A stretch of 23,629 nt of DNA, from contig JANTHH010000010.1 in assembly GCA_024762485.1 (NCBI GenBank), positions 1 through 23,629 of the forward strand, read 5' to 3'. The notes below the pieces were generated by a model, which searched no databases, was not told the origin of the DNA, and saw only the letters and a list, made by a program, of their open reading frames with translations. Origin of the DNA: Chromatiales bacterium. GTDB lineage: Bacteria; Pseudomonadota; Gammaproteobacteria; Chromatiales; Chromatiaceae. Positions within the stretch are counted from its first letter, which is position 1. Each line of letters starts with the position of its first letter. This document shows positions 6,092 through 13,912 of the stretch, one piece after another. The position numbers were made by a program, and so were the translations under genes.

Positions 6092-6334
6092 ATGCGCCTG
6101 TGCAAGTATTTTGGACGTTACGCCCCATACCTGCTGATCCCGTTCTTTGCGACAGCCATCGCCTTCCTGAGCTGGATAACCATGACCGTCGCCGGCGTCA
6201 GTCCCGACGTGGCCGAACTGATCACCATCCTGGTATTCCTGATCTGCGGATCGGTAACGGCGTTCTACATCATTCGCTGCATGAGCCGTGGCGGCTGCCG
6301 CACGGCCTGTGACCGCCAGGCATCCAACTCCTGA
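6092..6334 (+). CDS. Unrecognised two-helix membrane protein with cysteine-rich tail
   Basis: An 80-residue protein starting at ATG 6092 with GGAG at 6083-6086. Membrane segments are at about 11-33 and 42-62. The C-terminal tail after the second helix holds Cys63, Cys69 and Cys73 (CMSRGGCRTAC), which could bind metal or form disulfides; Cys4 is near the N-terminus. I do not recognise the family. The upstream perfect FNR/Anr box suggests expression at low oxygen. A short ORF like this could be spurious, but the ribosome binding site, the clean two-helix profile and the absence of a competing gene argue that it is real. Confidence 0.6.
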   Translation: MRLCKYFGRYAPYLLIPFFATAIAFLSWITMTVAGVSPDVAELITILVFLICGSVTAFYIIRCMSRGGCRTACDRQASNS

Positions 6335-6335
6335 A

Positions 6336-6370
6336 CATAAAACGCCCTCCACGGACATCCGTGGAGGGCG
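6336..6370 (-). terminator. Rho-independent terminator of metG
   Basis: CGCCCTCCACGGA (6343-6355) and TCCGTGGAGGGCG (6358-6370) are perfectly complementary, giving a 12-bp stem with a 4-nt loop. Read on the minus strand the stem is followed by TTTTATGTT, so it ends metG. The plus-strand gene ending at 6334 also meets this stem but without a U-tract. Confidence 0.85.
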
Positions 6371-6400
6371 CTTGCCGGATGAGCCGCGGAGGGGCTCCGG

Positions 6401-8446
6401 CTATTTCACCTTCATCCCCGGCTCGGCCCCGCTGTCGGGGCTGAGAATGAACAGCTCCCTGCCACCCGGCCCGGCCGCCAGCACCATCCCCTCCGAGACA
6501 CCGAACCGCATCTTGCGCGGCGCGAGATTGGCCACCATGACCGTCAGCCTGCCTTCCAGATCCTCTGGTCGATAGGCCGACTTGATCCCGGCAAACACGT
6601 TGCGCGTCTCGCCACCGAGGTCGAGGGTCAGCTGCAGCAGCTTGTCCGCGCCCGCCACCGGCTCGGCACTGACAATACGGGCCACCCGCAGGTCGACCTT
6701 GGCAAAGCTGTCATAGTCGATGGTCCCGGCGATGGGATCCTTCACCAACGCATCCCCGACACTTGCCTTGGCCGGCATGGCCTGCGGCTGGGCAGCGAGA
6801 TCCTCTTTGGACTGATCGACCATCTTCTGCACCTGCTCGTCATCGATACGGGTCATCAGCGGCTTGAACTTGGCAATGACATGATCACCCATCGGCTCGG
6901 CCAGCGCGGCCCAGTCCAACGAATCGATCTGCAGGAACTGCTCCGATTTTTCTGCAATTACCGGCAGCACCGGACGCAGGTAGCCGATCAGTACCCGGTA
7001 CAGTTCGATGCCCATGGAGCAGATGGCCTGCAGCTCAGCGTCACGCCCGTTCTGCTTGGCCACCACCCAGGGCTCCTTCTCGTCGATATATTGGTTGGCC
7101 AGATCCGCCAGAGCCATGATCTCGCGCACCGCGTGGCCGAACTGGCGCTGCTCGTACAGGCTGGCGATCTCATCGCCGGCACGGACGAAGGTGCGGAACA
7201 GCTCGGGCTCGGCCAGTTCACCAGCCAGCCTGCCCTCGAAGCGCTTCCTGATGAAGCCGGCACAGCGGCTGGCGATGTTGACCACCTTGCCCACCAGGTC
7301 CGAGTTCACCCGCTGCACGAAATCCTCGAGGTTGAGATCGATGTCGTCGATGCCATCGCCCAGCTTGGCGGCGAAGTAGTAACGCAGGGCCTCGGGATTG
7401 AGGTGGTCGAGATAGGTGCGGGCCTTGATGAAGGTGCCACGGGACTTTGACATCTTCTGCCCGTCGACGGTGAGAAAGCCGTGACAGAACACCTTGGTCG
7501 GCGTACGGAAACCGGCCCCGGCGAGCATGGCCGGCCAGAACAGGGTGTGGAAATAGGCGATGTCCTTGCCAATGAAATGGTACAGCTCGGTTTCCGAGTC
7601 CGCCTTCCACCACTGGTCGAAATCCAGTCCCTCGCGCTCGCATAATTGCTTGAAGCTGGCCATGTAGCCAATCGGCGCATCCATCCAGACATAGAAGAAC
7701 TTGCCCGGCGCCCCGGGGATCTCGAAGCCGAAATAGGGTGCATCGCGGGAGATCTCCCAGTCCTTCAGTCCGGCATCGAACCATTCCCTGAGCTTGGCGG
7801 CGATGGCCGGTTGCAGACGGCCGCTGCTGGTCCATTCACGCAGCATCTTCTCGAAATGGCCGAGATCGAAGAAGAACTGCTCGGTATCCCTGAGCACCGG
7901 GGTGGCGCCGGAGATGGCGGATACCGGGTTCTTCAGCTCGGAGGGGTCATAGCTGGCACCGCACACCTCGCAGTTGTCGCCATACTGGTCCGGCGCGCCA
8001 CAGCGGGGGCACTCGCCCTTGATGAAGCGGTCGGGCAGGAACATCTGCTCCTCGGGATCGTACGGGCGCTGGATGGTGCGGGTGTGGATATGCCCTGCCG
8101 CCTTGTTGGCCAGGTAGATGCGGTTGGCCAGTTCGCGATTCTCTTCCGAGTGGGTGCTGCCGTAATTGTCGAAATCGATGGTGAAGCCGGCGAAGTCCGC
8201 CTGATGCTCCTGCGAGGTCTTGGCGATCAGCGCTTCCGGCGTGATACCCTCCGCCCGCGCCCGCAACATGATGGGTGTGCCATGGGCATCGTCGGCACAC
8301 ACATACCAGCATTGCTCGCCCCGCATCTTCTGGTAACGCACCCAGATATCGGTCTGGATGTACTCCACCAGGTGGCCGATGTGGATCGGGCCGTTGGCAT
8401 AGGGCAAGGCACTGGTAACCAGGATCTTTCGCGGGTTTTCACTCAT
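6401..8446 (-). CDS. metG: Methionyl-tRNA synthetase
   Basis: A 681-residue class I enzyme that charges tRNA-Met and initiator tRNA with methionine in the cytoplasm. The HIGH signature is HIGH at 22-25, and KMSKS is at 331-335, almost exactly as in E. coli (332-336). The zinc-binding CPRCG...CEVCG insert uses Cys146, Cys149, Cys159 and Cys162. The C-terminal 100 residues form the EMAPII-type tRNA-binding and dimerisation domain (DLRVARIVSAEPVAGADKLL, FAGIKSAY, GVSEGMVLAA), so this is the long form. The start is ATG 8446. It is divergent from mrp across a 199-base spacer, the same neighbourhood as in Pseudomonas (metG, mrp, dcd). Confidence 0.98.
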   Translation of the reverse strand: MSENPRKILVTSALPYANGPIHIGHLVEYIQTDIWVRYQKMRGEQCWYVCADDAHGTPIMLRARAEGITPEALIAKTSQEHQADFAGFTIDFDNYGSTHSEENRELANRIYLANKAAGHIHTRTIQRPYDPEEQMFLPDRFIKGECPRCGAPDQYGDNCEVCGASYDPSELKNPVSAISGATPVLRDTEQFFFDLGHFEKMLREWTSSGRLQPAIAAKLREWFDAGLKDWEISRDAPYFGFEIPGAPGKFFYVWMDAPIGYMASFKQLCEREGLDFDQWWKADSETELYHFIGKDIAYFHTLFWPAMLAGAGFRTPTKVFCHGFLTVDGQKMSKSRGTFIKARTYLDHLNPEALRYYFAAKLGDGIDDIDLNLEDFVQRVNSDLVGKVVNIASRCAGFIRKRFEGRLAGELAEPELFRTFVRAGDEIASLYEQRQFGHAVREIMALADLANQYIDEKEPWVVAKQNGRDAELQAICSMGIELYRVLIGYLRPVLPVIAEKSEQFLQIDSLDWAALAEPMGDHVIAKFKPLMTRIDDEQVQKMVDQSKEDLAAQPQAMPAKASVGDALVKDPIAGTIDYDSFAKVDLRVARIVSAEPVAGADKLLQLTLDLGGETRNVFAGIKSAYRPEDLEGRLTVMVANLAPRKMRFGVSEGMVLAAGPGGRELFILSPDSGAEPGMKVK

Positions 8447-8549
8447 GAATGTAGTCTTGTTCGGCGATGGAGTGGATGACGGAACGGCGCATTATTTCAT
8501 ATATTAGTGGGCTGCGCGGCGGCATCCGGTCAAAGACCAAGTAAAACAC

Positions 8550-8578
8550 TTGGGAATTAACGGGGGCTGGTGTAGAAT
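8550..8578 (+). promoter_or_regulatory. Candidate sigma-70 promoter for mrp
   Basis: TTGGGA (8550-8555, 4 of 6) and TAGAAT (8573-8578, 5 of 6) are separated by exactly 17 bases. The start site would be near 8585, leaving a 60-nt leader before the mrp ATG. Confidence 0.5.
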
Positions 8579-8645
8579 CCACCGCCAGCGAAAAACAGCG
8601 ATACGCGCCGCCCGGCGCAATACCAGGTTTCAGGAGAGCGCCAAC

Positions 8646-9737
8646 ATGGCAGAAGTGACCAAAGAACAGATCGAAGAGGCCATCAAGGGCTATATCGAGC
8701 CCAACATGGAAAAAGACCTTATCAGCACCAAGTGCGTCAAGGACATCGAGATCGATGGTGACAAGGTCAAGGTCAAGGTTGTGCTGGGCTTCCCTGCCAA
8801 GGGCGCGGCCGACGAGATCGCCAACGCGGTCAAGGCCGCCGTCGAGGGCGTGGAAGGCGTGTCCAGCTGCGACGTGGACCTCAGCTGGAACATCACTGCG
8901 CACTCGGTGCAGAAGTCGCTCAAGCCCATCGATAACGTCAAGAACATCATCGCCGTGGCCTCGGGCAAGGGGGGTGTCGGCAAATCCACCACTTCGGTCA
9001 ACCTGGCCCTGGCCCTGGCCGCGGAAGGCGCCAAGGTCGGCATCCTCGACGCCGACATCTATGGCCCCTCGCAGCCACGCATGCTGGGCATCTCCGGCAA
9101 GCCCGACTCCAAGGACGGCAAGACCCTGGAGCCGATGAACAGCTACCACCTGCAGGCCATGTCCATCGGCTTCCTGATCGACGAGGAGACCCCGATGATC
9201 TGGCGTGGCCCGATGGTCACCCAGGCGCTGGAGCAGCTGCTCAACGACACCAACTGGTCCGACCTCGACTACCTGGTCATCGACCTGCCGCCCGGCACCG
9301 GTGACACCCAGCTGACCCTGGCCCAGAAGGTACCCGTATCCGGCGCGGTGGTGGTCACCACCCCCCAGGACATCGCCCTGCTCGACGCCCGCAAGGGCTT
9401 CAAGATGTTCGAAAAGGTGGAGGTGCCGGTGCTCGGCATCGTCGAGAACATGTCCACCCACATCTGCTCCAAGTGCGGCCACGAGGAGCACATCTTCGGC
9501 GAGGGCGGCGGCCAGCGCATGGCCGAGCAGTACGGTGTGGACTTCCTCGGCGCCCTGCCGCTGGAGATGCGCATCCGCGAGGAGACCGACTCCGGCAAGC
9601 CCACCGTGGTGGCCGAACCCGAGTCCCGTATCGCCCAGATTTACCGCGACATCGCCCGCAAGACCGCAGCCAAGCTGGCCATGCAGGCCAAGAGCTACGC
9701 CTCCAAGTTCCCCAACATCGTGATCCAGAACAACTGA
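8646..9737 (+). CDS. mrp: Mrp/ApbC family Fe-S cluster carrier ATPase
   Basis: A 363-residue cytoplasmic P-loop protein (E. coli Mrp has 369) that holds and transfers iron-sulfur clusters to target enzymes. The N-terminal MIP18/DUF59 domain covers about 5-85. The deviant Walker A is GKGGVGKST (108-116), with ILDADIYGPSQP (133-144) and VIDLPPGTGD (211-220) as the switch regions. The CxxC that bridges a cluster at the dimer interface is C274-S-K-C277, in a THICSKCGHEEHIFGEGGG block. I chose ATG 8646, with AGGAG at 8632-8636. An upstream TTG opening would add 32 basic residues unrelated to the family and overlaps the promoter. A strong terminator follows. Confidence 0.96.
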   Translation: MAEVTKEQIEEAIKGYIEPNMEKDLISTKCVKDIEIDGDKVKVKVVLGFPAKGAADEIANAVKAAVEGVEGVSSCDVDLSWNITAHSVQKSLKPIDNVKNIIAVASGKGGVGKSTTSVNLALALAAEGAKVGILDADIYGPSQPRMLGISGKPDSKDGKTLEPMNSYHLQAMSIGFLIDEETPMIWRGPMVTQALEQLLNDTNWSDLDYLVIDLPPGTGDTQLTLAQKVPVSGAVVVTTPQDIALLDARKGFKMFEKVEVPVLGIVENMSTHICSKCGHEEHIFGEGGGQRMAEQYGVDFLGALPLEMRIREETDSGKPTVVAEPESRIAQIYRDIARKTAAKLAMQAKSYASKFPNIVIQNN

Positions 9738-9764
9738 ATCCGGGGGCAGGAGCAGGCATGCAGG

Positions 9765-9789
9765 AGCCGGGATCCGTCCCGGCTTTTTT
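9765..9789 (+). terminator. Rho-independent terminator of mrp
   Basis: AGCCGGGA (9765-9772) and TCCCGGCT (9777-9784) form a perfect 8-bp stem with a TCCG loop, followed by a run of six T (9784-9789). Confidence 0.93.
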
Positions 9790-9879
9790 GTGTCTGCCGG
9801 CGACGCTCCGCGGCATGGAACAGACCCCCCTGCCCGTGTAAGATGTCGGACGCTTCAGATCAGCCGGAACACGAAATCC

Positions 9880-10446
9880 ATGAGCATCAAGTCAGACCGC
9901 TGGATCCGCCGCATGGCCGAACAGGAGGGCATGATCGAGCCCTTCGAGCCGGGCCAGGTGCGTGAAAATGCCGAGGGCAGGATCATCTCTCACGGCACAT
10001 CCAGCTATGGCTACGATGTGCGTTGCTCGGATGATTTCAAGATCTTCACCAACATCAACTCCGCGGTGGTGGATCCCAAGGCCTTCGACGAGGACAGCTT
10101 CGTCGACGTCAAATCCGACGTCTGCATCATCCCTCCCAACTCTTTCGCCCTGGCGCGCACGGTGGAGTATTTCCGCATTCCGCGCAGTGTGCTGACCGTC
10201 TGTCTCGGCAAGTCGACCTATGCCCGCTGCGGCATCATCGTCAACGTCACCCCGCTGGAACCCGAGTGGGAGGGTCACGTCACCCTCGAGTTCTCCAACA
10301 CCACACCGCTGCCCGCCAAGATCTATGCCAATGAAGGTGTGGCACAGATGCTATTCTTCGAGTCAGACGAGCCCTGCGAGACCTCCTACAAGGACCGTGG
10401 CGGCAAGTACCAGGGCCAGACAGGCGTCACTCTGCCAAAGACCTGA
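9880..10446 (+). CDS. dcd: dCTP deaminase
   Basis: A 188-residue enzyme that deaminates dCTP to dUTP in the cytoplasm, feeding dUTPase and thymidylate synthesis. The dUTPase-like fold is recognisable: SYGYDVRCSDDF (42-53), GKSTYARCGI (110-119) with the phosphate-binding Lys111/Ser112 and Arg116, and EGHVTLEFSN (131-140), whose Glu137 corresponds to the catalytic Glu138 of the E. coli enzyme. The C-terminal KYQGQTGVTLPKT is the flexible lid. The length is that of the Pseudomonas-type enzyme, and mrp-dcd order is also seen there. The ribosome binding site is weak (GGAA). The same frame stays open upstream to the mrp terminator, but that part is not family-like. Confidence 0.97.
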   Translation: MSIKSDRWIRRMAEQEGMIEPFEPGQVRENAEGRIISHGTSSYGYDVRCSDDFKIFTNINSAVVDPKAFDEDSFVDVKSDVCIIPPNSFALARTVEYFRIPRSVLTVCLGKSTYARCGIIVNVTPLEPEWEGHVTLEFSNTTPLPAKIYANEGVAQMLFFESDEPCETSYKDRGGKYQGQTGVTLPKT

Positions 10447-10482
10447 TCGGCAACCGCAGTTGCTTGCCGGTGTGCTGACCGC

Positions 10483-10496
10483 TTGACAGGGATCAA
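10483..10496 (+). promoter_or_regulatory. FNR/Anr-like box upstream of small membrane protein
   Basis: TTGAC-AGGG-ATCAA matches the FNR consensus at 9 of 10 bases and fits the C-containing half-site often seen in Pseudomonas Anr boxes. Two -10 candidates follow: TAGGCT (10519-10524; box near -41.5) and the better-matching TATATT (10530-10535; box near -52). The target would be the gene at 10581. TTGACA within the box could instead be a bare -35, but no -10 lies at the right distance. Confidence 0.4.
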
Positions 10497-10580
10497 TGCC
10501 AGGCTGCGCTCTTCTGGCTAGGCTGGGCGTATATTCAATTCCGCTGATGCGCGCTGCAGCACGAGCATCGAGGAGAGACC

Positions 10581-10775
10581 ATGTTACTGCTACGTTCCTT
10601 CCTGATTACCGCCGTCTTCGGCATCGGCATCGCCGTCGTGTTGTGGCTGGTCTCGCTGATCGCCGGCGGGGGCAACATCTCGATCATCATCACCTTCGCG
10701 GTGGCCTTCCTGGTTGCCTGGGGCTGGGCCTACTTGAGTATGAAGGAGTGCAAGTCCAAGCAGCAGAAGAACTGA
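10581..10775 (+). CDS. Unrecognised 64-residue two-helix membrane protein
   Basis: Starts at ATG 10581 with a good ribosome binding site, AGGAGA (10571-10576). Hydrophobic segments span about 6-28 and 33-52, and the tail MKECKSKQQKN is basic and soluble, predicting both ends in the cytoplasm. I recognise no family. The stop is 6 bases from the end of the convergent DsbA-fold gene. An FNR/Anr-like box lies about 90 bases upstream, so the gene may respond to low oxygen. Confidence 0.7.
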   Translation: MLLLRSFLITAVFGIGIAVVLWLVSLIAGGGNISIIITFAVAFLVAWGWAYLSMKECKSKQQKN

Positions 10776-10781
10776 GGCGGA

Positions 10782-11489
10782 TCAGCACCAGCTCGCCTGC
10801 CCCTCCGGCCGGTTGATCAGTTCCTCGACATTGGCGGCGATGACCTTGTAGCCGACGTTGCCATAGAGTTTCTGCCGACCCTCGTTGAGCACGTAACTGG
10901 GGCTGCCCTCCACCTTGAACTCGTCCCGCAACTCGATGTCACGGCACAGCGCCGCCATTGCCTCACCGTGGTCGATGAGGCGGCGAATCGCCTCCAGCGG
11001 CAGGCCGAGCTCCCCGGCCAACGACAACAGACAGGTGATATCGGCGACATTGCGGGCATCGCTGAAGAAGGCTAGCCTCACCCGCCAGGACAGTTCCTCG
11101 AACAGGCTGCGTCCCTCGAACGCCGATTGCCCGGCGGGATCGATCCGCCCCTCCTGCTCGAGCAACTGCACCGCCTTGAGAAACAGGTGACAGCTGGATG
11201 AACTGGCCGGCACCTCGCCCTGCCACAGACGTTCACTGACCTGAACATGGGGAAACTGCCGGCAGACGCCGCGCACGTGTTCGCCGAAGGCAGCGTAGCC
11301 GCCCTCCTCCCTCCAGCCCTCGCCGACCCGCTGTGCGGTGCAGCCGAAGACGGGTATGAAGTGGTACGAGAGCCTGATTCTGTCGCCGTACTGGCGCCTG
11401 AGCTCGTCGAGCCGGATCTGTGCGGTATAGGCCCAGACACACAGCACATCCGAGAAATAGGCAATATGAGGCCTCGGATCATCGGTCAT
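10782..11489 (-). CDS. DsbA-fold (FrnE-like) oxidoreductase lacking the second active-site cysteine
   Basis: A 235-residue cytoplasmic protein (no signal peptide) of the DsbA/FrnE thioredoxin-like family. The N-terminus IAYFSDVLCVWAY (9-21) aligns with the family's SDxxCPWCY active site, but here the motif is C17-V-W-A20, so only the nucleophilic cysteine remains. The cis-proline loop is preserved as VEGSPSYVLNEG (193-204), followed by KLYGNVGY (207-214). The helical insertion covers roughly 60-185. With one cysteine it might work with glutathione, like 2-hydroxychromene-2-carboxylate isomerases and kappa-class GSTs, or as a monothiol oxidoreductase; this is inference. The ATG at 11489 has a poor ribosome binding site. 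It is divergent from the gene at 11558 by 68 bases. Confidence 0.82.
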   Translation of the reverse strand: MTDDPRPHIAYFSDVLCVWAYTAQIRLDELRRQYGDRIRLSYHFIPVFGCTAQRVGEGWREEGGYAAFGEHVRGVCRQFPHVQVSERLWQGEVPASSSSCHLFLKAVQLLEQEGRIDPAGQSAFEGRSLFEELSWRVRLAFFSDARNVADITCLLSLAGELGLPLEAIRRLIDHGEAMAALCRDIELRDEFKVEGSPSYVLNEGRQKLYGNVGYKVIAANVEELINRPEGQASWC

Positions 11490-11557
11490 GGCCGGACAAC
11501 CCCGGCTGGGAGATAATCACTCATCCTCGGGCACTCCATCGAACACAAGACAGATCC

Positions 11558-11836
11558 ATGAACCTGAACGACTGGCTGGTCTGGCTGATCATCGCATTGT
11601 TCTACGCGCCTCTGCACTTCCTGCCCCCCGTGCTGATCGTCCTGCTCGGCAGCGACAGCGGGGAACGGCGCCAGCGGCTGATCGGCACCTTGTTCGACTG
11701 CAGTGCCTCCATGGCCTTCAGCCTGGCGACAGTGATCTGGCTGGTTGCACGGGACCGGCTCACCGTGGCGATGGGCATCCTGCTGCTGTCAATGGGGTTG
11801 CCTTATATCCGCCTGCTGCTGCATCGGCGCCGATAA
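11558..11836 (+). CDS. Unrecognised 92-residue membrane protein
   Basis: Starts at ATG 11558; a GATAAT -10-like hexamer lies at 11512-11517, but the ribosome binding site is weak. Segments at about 6-30, 48-64 and 67-88 are hydrophobic, separated by a charged loop GSDSGERRQR (31-40), and the tail is HRRR. I do not recognise a family. It is followed by a palindrome and the convergent SCP2-type gene. Confidence 0.6.
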   Translation: MNLNDWLVWLIIALFYAPLHFLPPVLIVLLGSDSGERRQRLIGTLFDCSASMAFSLATVIWLVARDRLTVAMGILLLSMGLPYIRLLLHRRR

Positions 11837-11841
11837 ATGGA

Positions 11842-11865
11842 GATGCCGCCCCATGGGGCGGCATC
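11842..11865. terminator. Palindromic terminator-like hairpin between convergent genes
   Basis: GATGCCGCCCC and GGGGCGGCATC form a fully symmetrical 24-base palindrome (stem of about 10 bp with a 4-nt loop). It sits between the stops at 11836 (+) and 11889 (-), so it could serve both directions. Neither side has a proper U-tract. Confidence 0.5.
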
Positions 11866-11888
11866 CCTCGTCGCACCAGCTGCCTGAA

Positions 11889-12284
11889 TCAGCCGGCCAT
11901 GGCAGCGAAGCTCTTGATGAAGGGCCCGGCCATACGCGGGTCCTTGATCATCGCGCTGTAGTCACCCTTGTTGAACTTCATCTTGCGCGAGGTGTAGGCG
12001 ACGCCCAGGCCCATCATGCCGGGCGGTTTCTTCATCCACTTCTTCCAGTTGTCCTCGCTGGCACGGATATCCCAGTTCAGCTCGGTACTGCCGTCGTAGG
12101 CGCCCGCCTCGACCACGTGGCCATTCTCCACCTTGATCATGCCCCGTGGCTGCTCCTCGCCGTCGAAGCCATAGCCGATAGTGGAACTGAAACCGATCTG
12201 CTCCAGTGCACCGGCCAGCTCCGGGTCGGCATTCCAGCGCTCCATGAAACCCTTCATCCACTCGTCTGAAAACATGTCAGCCAT
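11889..12284 (-). CDS. SCP2 sterol-transfer-like lipid-binding protein
   Basis: A 131-residue soluble protein of the SCP-2 (sterol carrier protein 2) type, a small alpha/beta fold with a hydrophobic pocket for acyl chains or other lipids. After an N-terminal amphipathic helix (SDEWMKGFMERWNADPELAG, 6-25), the core strands carry STIGYGFDG (34-42), PRGMIKVENGHVVEAGAYDG (47-66) and ELNWDIRASEDNWKKWM (69-85), followed by GMMGLGVAYTSRKMKFNKGDY (about 89-109) and the closing helix IKDPRMAGPFIKSFAAM. The final DYSAMIKDP/MAGPFIKSF pattern is typical of the family. The start at 12284 is supported by GGGGAGG just upstream. The physiological ligand is unknown. A GATAAT -10 on the minus strand lies at 12320-12315. 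Confidence 0.75.
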   Translation of the reverse strand: MADMFSDEWMKGFMERWNADPELAGALEQIGFSSTIGYGFDGEEQPRGMIKVENGHVVEAGAYDGSTELNWDIRASEDNWKKWMKKPPGMMGLGVAYTSRKMKFNKGDYSAMIKDPRMAGPFIKSFAAMAG

Positions 12285-12360
12285 ACGTCCTCCCCTTTGA
12301 TGAACTCGTGCGTGATTATCATCTGCATCCATCATGCTATGCCCAGTCCCGCCCTGTTTT

Positions 12361-12376
12361 TCTGACCTGTGTCAGA
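12361..12376. promoter_or_regulatory. Symmetrical TCTGAC-N4-GTCAGA site
   Basis: A perfect 6-bp inverted repeat with a 4-base centre, placed between the divergent SCP2-type and xseA genes. Its centre is about 62 bases before the start site implied by the minus-strand GATAAT at 12320-12315. The TGAC/GTCA half-sites resemble CRP/FNR-superfamily recognition, but it matches FNR at only 6 of 10 bases, so the regulator is not identified. Confidence 0.3.
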
Positions 12377-12516
12377 TGCAGCAATATCAGCCCCCACAAA
12401 CTCTTGCAGGTGGGTGGTATCCCGGGGGCCGGTCGGGTTCGGCGTGGCCCGCGCTGAAACAGACAGCGGGGCCTGATGCTGGGCTATACTGGTCGGCTAG
12501 CCTGCAAGAAATGATC

Positions 12517-13902
12517 ATGAGTGAAACACGTCCACCCAACCGCGACATCTTCACCATCAGCCGCCTCAACAGCGAAGTACGCCACGTACTGGAGGGCAGC
12601 TTCCCGCTACTGTGGGTGGAAGGCGAGATATCCAACCTGGCCCAGCCGCGCTCGGGACATCTCTATTTCTCGCTCAAGGACAGCCACGCCCAAGTGCGCT
12701 GCGCCCTGTTCCGCAACAAACGCAATCTGCTGCGCTTCCAGCCCGCGTCCGGGGATCACGTGCTGGTGCGTGCACGGATCAGCTTCTACGAGCCACGCGG
12801 TGACTTCCAGCTCATCATCGAGCACATGGAAGCGGCGGGAGAAGGCGCGCTGCAACGTGCCTTCGAGGAACTGAAGCAGAAGCTCGAAGGCGAAGGGCTG
12901 TTTGCCAGCGAGCGCAAGCGGCCCCTGCCGACTATCCCACGCCGCCTGGGCCTGATCACCTCGCCCAGCGGGGCCGCCGTGCGGGACGTACTGCAGGTGC
13001 TGGCCCGGCGGTTCCCTGCCCTGCCGGTGCTGATCTATCCGGTGCGGGTGCAGGGTGACGGCGCCGCGGCCGAGATTACCGAGGCACTGCAGCTTGCCAA
13101 TCAACGGGGTGATTGCGACCTGCTGATCCTCACCCGTGGCGGCGGTTCGCTGGAAGACCTCTCGGCCTTCAACGATGAGCAGCTCGCCCGCACCGTCGCA
13201 GCCAGCCGGATCCCCGTCATCTCCGCTGTGGGTCACGAGATAGACTTCACCATTGCCGATTTCGTCGCCGACCGGCGCGCACCCACACCCTCGGCGGCCG
13301 CCGAGCTTGCAACACCGGATCAACAGGTGCTGATGCGCCAGATCCGCCAGCTGCGCGAGCGCCTGCAACGGCACATGCATCACCAGTTACAGCAGTGTCG
13401 CAGCCGCCTGGGCAACCTGCAGTTACGCCTGCGCGCATTGGACCCGGCGAATCGGCTGCGGCTGAATCAGCAGCGTCTCGATGAACTGACCGTGCGACTC
13501 GACCGCGCCATGAGGCAGCAGCTGACGAACAGACGCCAGCGACTGTCCGCCTTGCAGGGGCGACTCGAACTCCTCGCCCCCACGCGACGGATACGCCTGG
13601 TCATGGCGCAACTGACGGCGCTGCGCCACCGACTTGATCAGGCCTGGCGCCATGACCAGGCACGGCGGCGCCAGCAGCTTGCCGGGCTTGCCCGGCGACT
13701 GCACACGGTGAGCCCGCTGCAGACACTTTCCCGCGGCTACGCCATTGCCAGGCTGCCTGATGACGGCACCATCGTCCGTCGCGCCAGCGAGTTGCAGGTC
13801 GGGCAGGCCGTCGAGACGCTGCTCGGCGAGGGCCGGATCATCTCCCGGGTGGAATCGTTGCTGCCGCCGTCGCCGCTGCACGGAATGAAGAAAGGAGAGT
13901 GA
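12517..13902 (+). CDS. xseA: Exodeoxyribonuclease VII large subunit
   Basis: A 461-residue protein (E. coli XseA 456), the catalytic subunit of exonuclease VII, which degrades single-stranded DNA and acts in repair together with XseB. An N-terminal OB-fold covers about 8-105 (WVEGEISNLAQPRSGHLYFSL). The catalytic region carries TSPSGAAVRD (148-157), RGGGSLEDLSAFND (207-220) and SAVGHEIDFTIADF (236-249). It is followed by long arginine/glutamine-rich coiled-coil helices (about 270-410) that bind XseB, and a C-terminal LSRGYAIA domain. The ATG at 12517 fits the family start; another ATG two codons earlier (12511) is possible. A TATACT -10 lies at 12485-12490. Facing der, it has the same placement as in E. 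coli; guaB is not in the window. Confidence 0.96.
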   Translation: MSETRPPNRDIFTISRLNSEVRHVLEGSFPLLWVEGEISNLAQPRSGHLYFSLKDSHAQVRCALFRNKRNLLRFQPASGDHVLVRARISFYEPRGDFQLIIEHMEAAGEGALQRAFEELKQKLEGEGLFASERKRPLPTIPRRLGLITSPSGAAVRDVLQVLARRFPALPVLIYPVRVQGDGAAAEITEALQLANQRGDCDLLILTRGGGSLEDLSAFNDEQLARTVAASRIPVISAVGHEIDFTIADFVADRRAPTPSAAAELATPDQQVLMRQIRQLRERLQRHMHHQLQQCRSRLGNLQLRLRALDPANRLRLNQQRLDELTVRLDRAMRQQLTNRRQRLSALQGRLELLAPTRRIRLVMAQLTALRHRLDQAWRHDQARRRQQLAGLARRLHTVSPLQTLSRGYAIARLPDDGTIVRRASELQVGQAVETLLGEGRIISRVESLLPPSPLHGMKKGE

Positions 13903-13912
13903 CCGCAGACGC

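Noticed and set aside
8550..8645. N-terminal extension of Mrp
   Set aside because: It has basic, unconserved residues, overlaps the promoter, and is followed by a well-placed AGGAG and ATG at 8646.
9790..9879. N-terminal extension of dCTP deaminase
   Set aside because: It starts at the base of the mrp terminator and has no family similarity; ATG 9880 gives the normal length.
10448..10469. CGGCAA/TTGCCG inverted repeat after dcd as a terminator
   Set aside because: The stem is only 6 bp, no T-run follows, and alternative pairings compete.
12334..12516. Upstream extension of xseA
   Set aside because: The translation is unrelated to the OB-fold start and spans the probable promoter; the family start is at 12517 or 12511.
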